From: Apostichopus japonicus
Taxonomy: Eukaryota; Echinodermata; Holothuroidea; Aspidochirotida; Stichopodidae
Length of the DNA: 60,000 bases
Reading direction: 5' to 3'
Assembly (NCBI RefSeq): GCF_037975245.1
Contig: NC_092573.1
Coordinates: forward strand, 15,924,265 to 15,984,264
Positions 32,901 to 44,900 of this stretch are shown piece after piece. Positions within the stretch are counted from its first letter, which is position 1. The number at the start of each line of letters is the position of its first letter. The position numbers and the translations under genes are program-made. The notes under the pieces are model-generated. The model ran no database searches and had not been told where the DNA came from. It worked only from the letters and a program-made list of their open reading frames with translations.

Positions 32901-35900
32901 TGTTGATTTTGCATTTTTCTGTGCAAATTAACATTTTGTCTCATCAGTCTGTGTATGACTGGTCAGTAGTTTTGCTTGTTGGATTGTGTTAAGAGAAACT
33001 CTAGGAGATTTATTAGTACATGCATTGTGTCTACACCGAGGGGCATACAAAGTCTGAGTATGATCAGGAAGACTACAAATACATAGCATTTGGTCTCATC
33101 TTTGACATGTTGGAATGCTTGGATTCCTCCTCAGGAGGCAATATAACAAAATGGCGTAAATTTACATTGTTATGTACAGGAACATTGAGTGGAGGTGCAA
33201 ATGACATTAGTGGAGTTATAAACCAAGTATCCTGTTAATCTTCTTTTATTTGATCTCTGTCTCTACTCTGAGTATTATGTACATCCATTAGTAGATATTC
33301 AGCATCTACTGTATATTAACATGGTTTCTATAATGCTTCCCTGGGTCATATGAATATCAAAATATAGTATACTTTCAAACTTGTTTTTTCTTCTTCAGAC
33401 TTCATGTTGCTGCCAGTTATGGAGAGTTTTCAAGTTTGGAGATAATGCTGGCTCTAGGTGCAAACATTCAGCTCAGAGACAATGAAGGTACATAGGATAT
33501 GTATTAGTGTTTGCACGGGTTATCCGGGTACCCGCCCGACGCATTACTACTCGGTTCCTAATTTATTACCCGAATCCTATGCAATTTTTTTTTTTTTTGG
33601 CAAACCGATGGTTTGGCAGATTTCCTATTGACTTAGTGTGGTGTTAGGCTACCATGTGGTCGAAGATAACAGCAATAACGAAAGTACCCGGCCGACGCGA
33701 TACTACCCGGTTCCTAATTTATTACCCGAATCCTACGCAAAGTGTGATTTTTAATTTTTTTATTTTGGCAAACCGATGGTTAGACAGATTTCCCATTGAC
33801 TTAGTGTGGTGTAATTCTACCATGTGGTCGAAGATAACAGCAATAACGAAAGTATTCCATGGAGATCTTATAACTGTGTCACAATTTCAGAGGTATAGGC
33901 TAGATTTTCCCCATTGACTTAGTGTGGTGTTAGGCTACGATGTGGGAGAAATTGAAAGAATTCTCACAATTACTATTTATTCATTCGTTTATTTCATACA
34001 CGGAAAGACTGACAAGGAATTTTACGAGATGTTTCTAATGGATTATAGACGGGATAACTAAAAATAATAATCGCAAATGGCTTTTTACTAATCGTTTATT
34101 CCAAATGCGATCAAATTGCACGAATCGCGCAATCTCGCGGCTATTGCGAACCCTGGGCCTGCATAATAGGTAGTAGTAGTAACAACTGTTTAAGAGCTAA
34201 ATTGGTTATTTATATGGTCTGATCCAATAGAGGTGGAGAGCAAGCATAAGCAGGGGCGGCAGTGCGATGTTAGAAGTGATGTTAATTATATAAAGTTATT
34301 AACAAGTTAAGGAAAGAAACTAAAGCAATAGAAATTATTGATGAAGGTTTGATACCTTATCTTACACCTACGTATTTGAACATGTATGAAAACATTGTCA
34401 GCAGACAATATAATTCATTTATTATAGCATCCAATATGTAATTTCTTGAAAATCGTGATACACGAGGGTAAACAATTTTTTTCCGGGTACCCAGATACCC
34501 GACGGGTAACCGCTCTCGGGTACCCAGTTCCCGATATTTGTACCCATGTAAACACTAGTAAAATGCAACCATAGTTGAAATGATTGCAGATAATGCTGGC
34601 TCTACTGTAGGTGCAAACATTCAGCTCAGAGACAATGAAGGTACATAGGATATGTATTCACAAGTTACTGTGTTGATGAGTAATCAATGTAAAATGCAAC
34701 CATGGTTGAAATGATTGCACAAAGACATTGTGAGTTTGTCTTTCAATATCCAAAGTAGATCAACCTAAATCTCATTGGTGAAATTTGATCCACCACAACG
34801 TAATTGTTTAGAATCTTTCCTGATTACCTGGCAGTTTGAAGGTGGCAGAGACTTCCATAGATGTAGAGAGTTGATTGTCTAGAATTACTCTCAATTGCCT
34901 ATTTTATTGTTTATATTGTCTCTTCATTTCCTAACTAATATCCTGCATGTTATCTATTTCATCTGAGTTCACTGTGATGTCAGGATGATCATAGCTATGC
35001 CTGTGACTAACAATAGAGTTAAACTTAGTAGATTAAACTGGATGCTCCTCACAATCTACTATTATCATGAGAATATCCTCTTTAAAGTAATTATCATGAC
35101 AGGGGAGCCCACATGTTTAGACTGCACACAGCAAGATTGTTCTGATCAAAATCATGCTATGCTCACTAGCATCTAGATGTTATAATGCAAGCACCCACTG
35201 AATCTTAATGTTCATATATATATCTCACATGGCCGTAGGTAAACTTAAGCAAGAGTTTTTCCCCGCATTGCATGCATTTTGTCAGTGTTATCAGTAGAAG
35301 TTTGTAGTTTTCCACACATTGAATGTCCTGAGCAGGTTTAGAAAGCTGTACCACAACTCACATGCACATGTTATAGAGCAGGGATCTCAATCGCACTTGT
35401 CGTGATGTAGCTAGCATAAAATCAGGGCAAACTGCTTGCTTTTTCAGCCCTTTTTTTGGGGGGGGGGGGGAGGGAGTAGGTTTTAATCTTTAGTTGCTGG
35501 TGCTTATTGAAGTTCCCTTTGTGATATTCTAGCATCATAACTGATTTTACATTTTGTGGTTGAGGAACATCAAAAATGTGGATAATGCAACAGACCTCTT
35601 CTTGTAAAGAGCGTTATTCTTTACGTCTTAAAGTAACTTTGTAACCTAAATTGTGATGTAACAACATGTCATTGTGATCTGTGAAATAATATGACAACAG
35701 CTTAGCTTGTTACTAAGTATTTAGTCAAATTCAACCCATTCCTCATTGGATTTCAAGAATCTGTGGTGATATTTTAAAGCTCAAAAAAAAAGCTCAAACA
35801 CACACTCACAAATATGCAAACCCTGTCAGAACACATTAATGTTGGCAGAATGGATAGAGGCGGTGGCATTTGAAGCAATGAGGCTTAGTAATTGGGAGAT

Positions 35901-38900
35901 TTGTGGTTCGATTCCTGACGGTCATAGTAAGGTGGGTTTTTCATCCACGAGCAATCTACAGTTTTCCCATATGAAATGACTTTCTAAATTGAAAAGTCTC
36001 CAAATTTTAGTTACATTTGTTAAATTGAAAGCCACCTAACGTTTAAGTCGTAATCTATAAGCACTTGGGGGTTTCCCCCACATTTGCGTTTGCTCAAGTG
36101 TCGTAAAAATACTTGCTCATTATTATTATTACTATTGTTATTAATACTTCACTAACGTAAGTGGTTTTTACTCCTCAAATGAGCTAAAACACCTACCAGT
36201 CCCAGTGGTGATTATTTGACATTAAGAAAATTTAATATTAAGCTGCCTATTGCAATGCTGCAGTACAGAGCTAGTAACACTTCTTTAACATACCTTTGAC
36301 TGGATTGACTGAAAGGTATTATTGTCATTAAGTCATTGCAACTGAATTTGCAAACTATAAGAGAGAAATAAATGGAGCCCTTTCATTGCAGCTCTCTGTT
36401 ATGAAAAAAACCATTAGATCATTGCCTTTGTTATAGAGCTGTTATAGTTTACCGAGGTTCTTTGAGTCAACTGTTATATTTTGTTCTGATTCTTTAAAGA
36501 GTGGCACAAACCACTTTTACTATATGTATGAAAGTACACAGCAACATTTTTAAGCTGAAAAGTGAGACCCATTTAATAGTTAGCCAATGAAATCTCAAGA
36601 TAAGCTGGACTATGTCTTGTTGTCTCTTCTATACCCATTTTACATGAAGTACAATACTGAAGCAGTCTGGAGATCCACAAGTTGGGAGGAACCATGACAG
36701 AACTTGTAACTCGCTTCTCTTTGTTCATCAATTAAATGTTCCTTAATTGGATCTTTTTTTTCATACATGGAACTCCAGCAAAGAAAACCTTCCCATGGAC
36801 TGAAAACTTTTGATTACTGCCTGTTGTGATGACAGGCATAGAGATGTGTTTACCTAACACGGATTAATGGTGTTTATTGTTGAAGTTTCTATTGGTAATA
36901 AATAGCTGCTTCCTGCCATATAAACAGGATTTGTTTGTATTTCAAACAGATGTTCAGGTATAGATAGGTACAGATGGATGTGCTTTCCCTTTTTTATTTG
37001 TTCATTTCCTTCCAATCTGTTATACTTTGGCAGTCAATGTTTGTTTCAAAACTTTCCATTTGAAAGTATTCAAATTCTGACAGTCCTGAGAGGGAGAGTT
37101 CATATAATTGAATCAACTAATTGGCCTGGATATATATATTTGTAATGTTTTCACAAGGTACCCTGGTATATGTTGTGTATGTGGTCCTGTACATAATTGA
37201 ATCAACTAATTGGCCTGGATATATATATTTGTAGTGTTTTCACAGGGTACCCTGGTATATGTTGTGTATGTGGTCCTGTACATAATTGAATCAACTAATT
37301 GGCCTGGATATATATATTTGTAGTGTTTTCACAGGGTACCCTGGTATATGTTGTGTATGTGGTCCTGTACATAATTGAATCAACTAAATGGCCTGGATAT
37401 ATATATTTGTAGTGTTTTCACAGGGTACCCTGGTATATGTTGTGTATGTGGTCCTGTACATAATTGAATCAACTAATTGGCCTGGATATATATATTTGTA
37501 GTGTTTTCATAGGGTACCCTGGTATATGTTGTGTATGTGGTCCTGTACATAATTGAATCAACTAATTGGTCTGGATATATATTTGTAGTGTTTTCACAGG
37601 GTACCCTGGTATATGTTGTGTATGTGGTCCTGTACATAATTGAATCAACTAATTGGCCTGGATATATATATTTGTAGTGTTTTCATAGGGTACCCTGGTA
37701 TATGTTGTGTATGTGGTCCTGTACATAATTGAATCAACTAAATGGCCTGGATATATATATTTGTAGTGTTTTCATAGGGTACCCTGGTATATGTTGTGTA
37801 TGTGGTCCTGTACATAATTGAATCAACTAAATGGCCTGGATATATATATTTGTAGTGTTTTCACAGGGTACCCTGGTATGTGTTGTGTATGTGGTCCTGT
37901 ACATAATTGAATCAACTAATTGGCCTGGATATATATATTTGTAGTGTTTTCATAGGGTACCCTGGTATATGTTGTGTATGTGGTCCTGTACATAATTGAA
38001 TCAACTAATTGGCCTGGATATATATATTTGTAGTGTTTTCACAGGGTACCCTGGTATATGTTGTGTATGTGGTCCTGTACAGTCATCCACTAGAGAGATT
38101 TGCAATGCTATACTTCAAAAAGAAATTGACAAACTGATCTCATATGAAACATAATGAAACCATGGAGGAGTGTATCAGAGATTTTAGGATAGCTTTAACA
38201 ATATTCCTATATACTATCAAGTTTAGAATCCTTTGTTCTTTTTTGTTAACAATTTACCACTGTTACTGTCTAGTATTCTTTAACTTTGGAAGATCAGAAT
38301 CAGCACAAATATTTTTCATGATAGAAAACTCTATTTTGGTACTTTCTTTACTTGGATGGAAAAACATGCGCTATACTATGTAATTACAGATTGTCTATAA
38401 TATGCCACCTCACTTTAAAGAGGAGACGTACAGTTGCCTACCTTAAACAGTTAAATAATCACTTCTCCCCAAAAAGACAGTCAAGGAATTGATTAATGTC
38501 AATATTTCAAGTGGATGCAGTACATTAAAAGTGTATTTAACAAGGACTCATGTCATATAATATTTATATAATTACATTGATTTCCCAGCTATATTCTTGA
38601 GGAGATAAAAATTAAACAGAGAATAATTTAGTGTTCAAATTTTGCATAGCAGTTATGAAGGCTGTGAATTTTGTCCCTCATGCAGTACCTTGGTTCCTGT
38701 GTACGAGGTCTGCCAAACATCTATGCACTTGTATACCTGTAGCAAATTTCCCAATTTTGCTATAAATTATTCCTTGTAAAAGACAGCGAGCACAGAACTA
38801 TATTGGTGTTTTAGCACCTCCCCTTAATGAAGCGGATTTGATCGAGTAATTCAGGTGATGTGTATTATGTGTACGGTAGCTTGTGGATTAATTGTTTGGG

Positions 38901-41900
38901 GTAATAATATGAGATATTATTAATACGAGAGGAAATTGTCATTAAATAGATGATTGGTTCACAGTAGTAACTGATAATTTCCTTCGAGCATCCGTACTAA
39001 GATTATGCTTTGTACAATACTATCTGTACAGCAAGATTGTGATATTCTAGAATTATTTCTTTGTCAAATGTTAATGAAAACTGTTATTTTATTAAGAACA
39101 CTTCTCTTTGTTTGTGGCAAGGAAATAGTAATAGGGGAAGGAAGAGGCGTGGAAGTATAGGATGAGACAGCAAGCAGTTTAAAGATACAAAAGGGGACTG
39201 TATTGGTGAAGGTAACAATGAGTCTTATCTATTGAGGTGCTTTATCAAGGGATTATCTGTTCTAGTAGACACTGAACACAATATGCAATTTCAGTTTGCA
39301 CAATTTATAAGCTGTTGTTCTACTAGTTAATGCAAAGGAAAGAAGTCCTGTCAATTTTTTCCATTCCTTCATTTCTCAGTACACATGCGATACTTAGTTT
39401 ATATATTAAGAATACGTATGTTAGAAAGTACATGTGCAGATATAATATTTTGCTTGAAGCCTTGAAGCAGAAACCCCTTAGGGGATAGGGTAACAAAGCA
39501 GTTTCCTCTTTGTGATTGTATAATAAAGACAGGTCCCATAGAGCCCCAAGGAAGGGATTGTCAAACTTCAATTTTACTACAGAGCACCATTCAACACTCA
39601 CGTAGTGATCAACTCTAGTTGTTACAACGTATCTCTTGAGTTGTATGTTGTACGTGTAGCTTTGTCTTTGAGGAATATTACAATCAAGTCTATCTTTGTG
39701 TTTTTGTATCTATATACAGGTATGACTGCTCTTCACCTTGCCTGTAAGGGTGGACATTTGGATTCTGTCACTCGCTTAGTGCAGGCAGGAACAGCACTGG
39801 ATGTGAAGGACAACAACGGAAAAACCGTCTTACACCACTCAGGTAAGTAGTCTTATAGTGTTTACTTCATGGGCTTGCTATGACAGCTCTAAAATAGTCT
39901 TACTGTACGTGCTTGAACAGACTTGCATCACTTAAGTAAGTGGTCTTACTGTATGTAATCCAATGGCTTACCATGAAGCATTAAGTAGTCTTACTGTACA
40001 TGCTTGAATGGATTGCGTGCGTGGACATGTATCACTTACGTAAGTGGTCTTACTGTGTGTAATCCAAGGGCTTACCATGAAGCATTAAGTAGTCTTACTG
40101 TACATGCTTGAATGGATTGCATGCGTGGACATGTATCACTTACGTAAGTGGTCTTACTGTGTGTAATCCAAGGGCTTACCATGAAGCATTAAGTAGTCTT
40201 ACTGTCCATGCTTGAATGGATTGCGTGCGTGGACATGTATCACTTACGTAAGTGGTCTTACTGTGTGTAATCCAAGGGCTTACCATGAAGCATTAAGTAG
40301 TCTTACTGTACATGCTTGAATGGATTGCGTGCGTGGACATGTATCACTTACGTAAGTGGTCTTACTGTGTGTAATCCAAGGGCTTACCATGAAGCATTAA
40401 GTAGTCTTACTGTACATGCTTGAATGGATTGCGTGCGTGGACATGTATCACTTACGTAAGTGGTCTTACTGTGTGTAATCCAAGGGCTTACCATGAAGCA
40501 TTAAGTAGTCTTACTGTCCATGCTTGAATGGATTGCGTGCGTGGACATGTATCACTTACGTAAGTGGTCTTACTGTGTGTAATCCAAGGGCTTACCATGA
40601 AGCATTAAGTAGTCTTACTGTACATGCTTGAATGGATTGCGTGCGTGGACATGTATCACTTACGTAAGTGGTCTTACTGTGTGTAATCCAAGGGCTTACC
40701 ATGAAGCATTAAGTAGTCTTACTGTACATGCTTGAATGGATTGCGTGCGTGGACATGTATCACTTACGTAAGTGGTCTTACTGTGTGTAATCCAAGGGCT
40801 TACCATGAAGCATTAAGTAGTCTTACTGTACATGCTTGAATGGATTGCGTGCGTGGACATGCATCCCTTAGGTAAGTTGTCTTACTGTGTGTAATCCAAG
40901 GGCTTACCATGAAGCATTAAGTAGTCTTACTGTACATGAATGGATCTCCTGAATAGACTTGCATTTACTTGATTTACTTTCAGCCACTGGTGGTCATGTA
41001 GACTGTACAGTCCTGCTAATGCAAGCCAAAGCAACGAATGATATCCGTGATGAGGTAACTACTTAAATCCACACTTGATTTAATATATGTGTAAGGTACA
41101 AAATAATAATTAGCTGGTTAAACATGTTGCTGAATATTGCAGAAAGAGCAAACATGTTTCCAAAGTGACTGATTGAAATATGATAACTCTGTTTAGTGCA
41201 TTTCATGAGTTATGTTCTCTTCAAAAAGTTAATCTTAATAGGCCCTTACCTAAATGCTGTTGTCATGCTTACCCTGACACTTGTGACATTTGTGAGATGA
41301 AGAAGAGATGGGGGAATGAGAATATCAACCTTTCATAAACTTGAAAGGGGGAAGAGGGGTCACAGAAAATGATTTTACACACTTGTAGCCATAGATTCTA
41401 CCTCTTCTCAACCTTTCTAGACCTCCATTTCTTTCCCTCTACCGGCCAGTTCTAATTAGTTCTTTGTTAAATGTGAATTACCAGGATGTAGTAGAGAAGT
41501 TGCTATTACATAGTGAAAGAAGTCACAGTACGGTGTAGGAGTTACTTGTGACGTATATCAAGTTTAATTGCACAATTACTTTAACAATTACATAAACACT
41601 GTATTACATTAACACTGCATTACCTTAACACTGTATGATATTAACACTGTATTAACACTATAACACATTACTGTATGACTGGAGGCTGACAACAGTGCCA
41701 GACAAACTATGCAAACTATGTTGTTTTGTGATGTCTTTATCAGAATCAGAAAACTCCGCTTCTCTGTGCGGCTGAGGAAGGTCATGCAGAGGTGTGTAAG
41801 GAGCTGATTGACAGAGGAGCTGCTGTGAACACAGTAGATGAGGAACTAAAGTAAGTGATGATCTTAAATGAATCTGACATAAATAGGGTTATTAAGGTGA

Positions 41901-44900
41901 CAGAAACATCAAGTAGAGATTTCTCTATAACTCATGTAGGCCCAAATCAGTTCTACGTAAAAAGGTTAAAAATTTACAGAAACATCGGGTAGAGATCCCT
42001 CTTAAACTCAGGCAAGCTGGGATGACCCAAAAGAATTCCACATAAATAGACTTACAATGTTACGTTTAGTTTAGAAAGTTACAGCAAGATGATGAAAGTG
42101 CAGATTAATCTTTCTATAGACCTATTAGAAGTTAATATTTCATTACAGAAGGTTTGCTTGTTTAACAGCTGTTGTTTGCCTTCATGTGAATTATAGAAAA
42201 GACATTGCATTGTCTTCCTGGTAAATTCTCTATTGTTTGTGTATCTTCATTGTTTGTAATATTCTTAATAACATTAACAAGGTGGCTACATGACATGTCT
42301 TGGTACAGTTGATACCTGAAATAGTGCTTCACACACTGCTGATATTTAGTACTGATGGATACTTTTTATCCTTTCATTACATTTAATTCACGATTAGAGA
42401 AATCTACACAGATAACTGCATGCAGATACTTAATGCAAGAATATGCAAGTATTACTGCAGTATGTCTTGTAACAAGCTGTACATAGTGAACAACAGCCAG
42501 AGTTCTGAACAGTCACTGAAAGGTTTATCGATGGCCTCATATCAACTAACATTTCCAATACTTTCCAGTTCTCCACTGATCATTGCCTGCAAGAATCAAC
42601 ACCAGTCAGTGGTTGACCTTCTGGTCAAAAGAGGAGCCAAGGTCGACGCTGAGGATGTCCATGGACACAATGCTGCATTTTATGCTCGAGAGATAGATGA
42701 CCAAGCCATCCTATCTTCACTGGAGTCGGCTCCTCCTGTTGCTACCTGGGATATTAGTAAGTCACTCACAAGAAAGACAGAAGCAGCTCATAGAAAATAT
42801 ATAGAATCTTGGGAGATTCAAAGGAGTAAACTGCTCTTATTGTCAAGAAGATCAGTGGAGATTGTTGTAAAGACTTGTAAATTAAACTTGCTCAGAAATG
42901 CCATATAATATTTGCAAGTAAATGAAACACCACTGACTCTATCTGAGAAGTAGTGTAATTATCCCCTTAGCTGATCTGAATATGTTAGTCAGTTTAATAC
43001 AAACGTTTGTGTTGCATAATTGCAACGTTCCTGTTGTGGTTTTAGAGTGGTTAAGAGGCACATTACGTTTGCAGATAATTATCTCCTAATTGGGGTATTA
43101 TGATTGTAATTTACCAGATTGTGGTAAATTCAAGACTACATGCAGCATGAGAGAGGAGAATTAGCTCAACTCTCTATAGTGATATTTCATTCAGACAGAA
43201 GTTGCATGGATACTGTAGGAGCTTATTTCATCTTTTACAACAAGCTCCATGCTCAAACTTAAGTTTTCTCTCGGAAATCAACTAAATTTCGTTCATGAAG
43301 AAAGGTACATCAGTAGTGTATCAGAGCTACTGAATTATTCAGCGGTTCTTTTTTACCTTGATTTATGCCTTTTACTTTTCCTATCTCAAAAAACCTTTTT
43401 TAGTTTATTCCTTGCTAGTGGCATGAGTAATCTATGCGATAGTGATATCATGTGTGTGTGTGATGCTTTTTCTTGTAAACATAAGAACTTAACAACAATA
43501 TGAAGAGAGAACTTCATATTTGGTACTGAGATGTACTATATTGAGTAGAAGAACCCTCCTAGAACTTTCCTATCTACCTTAACTAAATGACTGTGAAGTT
43601 TTGGCACTGCGTCCTCACTTTAGAGGCACCAACCACTTCCTTTTGTTCCGTACCCAAACAAGGCTACTAACCAGATCCAAGCTAGTGTTAGGAAGGGTGG
43701 GCAGACTCCCTTACTAGGCAGTACAATGTGAGGTGGGTGTACTGTTAGGTGAGACAACCAATGATAAAAACACCCCACTAGGCAGTACAATGTGAGGTGG
43801 GTGTACTGTTAGGTGAGACAACCAATGATAAAAACACCCCACTAGGCAGTACAATGTGAGGTGGGTATACTGTTAGGTGAGACAACCAATGATAAAAACA
43901 CCCCACTAGGCAGTACAATGTGAGGTGGGTGTACTGTTAGGTGAGATAACCAATGATAGAAACACCACACTAGGCAGTACAATTTGAGGTGGGTGTACTG
44001 TTAGGTGAGACAACCAATGATAAAAACACCCCACTAGGCAGTACAATGTGAGGTGGGTGTACTGTTAGGTGAGACAACCAATGATTAAAACACCACACTA
44101 GGCAGTACAATTTGAGGTGGGTGTACTGTTAGGTGAGACAACCAATGATAAAAACACCCCACTAGGCAGCACAATGTGAGGTGGGTGTACTGTTAGGTGA
44201 GACAACCAATGATTCAAACACCCCACTAGACAGCACAATGTGAGGTGGGTGTACTGTTAGGTGAGACAACCAATGATTAAAACACCCACTAGACAGTACA
44301 ATGTGAGGTGGGTGTACTGTTAAGTGAGACAACCAATAATAAACAAACACAACGTGATACACATGCCTCAAAAAAGACGCAAATGTAGGTAGAGGACTCA
44401 CCCTAAGGATACTTGGTTTGTATGCAAAGTCTGGATTATGAACATAGAGGAGAGAGCAGAGTAGTTTCTTACTGGGTGTAATGATTGTGACGAGGAGTGA
44501 TGAAACTTCATCCTGGACGGCGTCCTAATTCACATGACGCACAGCCAGTAGTGTCGTATTGGTGTAGGTCATGTGCGTGGAGGTGGGAGAGACAGGTAAG
44601 TATTGTCGCTTGTAAATCACCGAACCAGTAAGTTTTGGGGAATTCACTTTGCTCCTACCTTACCTGTCTCCCAGTCAACATGTGCATGGCATGGCACCGC
44701 TATGATGGTGGGAGGCCCAACCTGCGGGAACTCCCAACACTGCGCGACCAAAAACCACTTCCAATGCAAGTCTTGTTGGTCAAGTGAAAAGTGACAAATG
44801 TTGACGGTGTTTTACAGGATGCCGCCTTTAATATTTCTTTCAATGGAACTCCAGCAAACAGCACCTTGGAAGGAGCTTGACCCCTTGTATCTTGTTTGTG

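Noticed and set aside
37106-38080. Regular repeats suggesting a CRISPR array
   Set aside because: The units are head-to-tail identical with no unique spacers, and the DNA is eukaryotic. The same holds for 4064-4413, 39836-40945 and 43713-44345.
44162-44401. Minus-strand frame with repeated WLSHLTVHPPHIVLSSG
   Set aside because: It arises from the 64-bp intronic array and has no other support.
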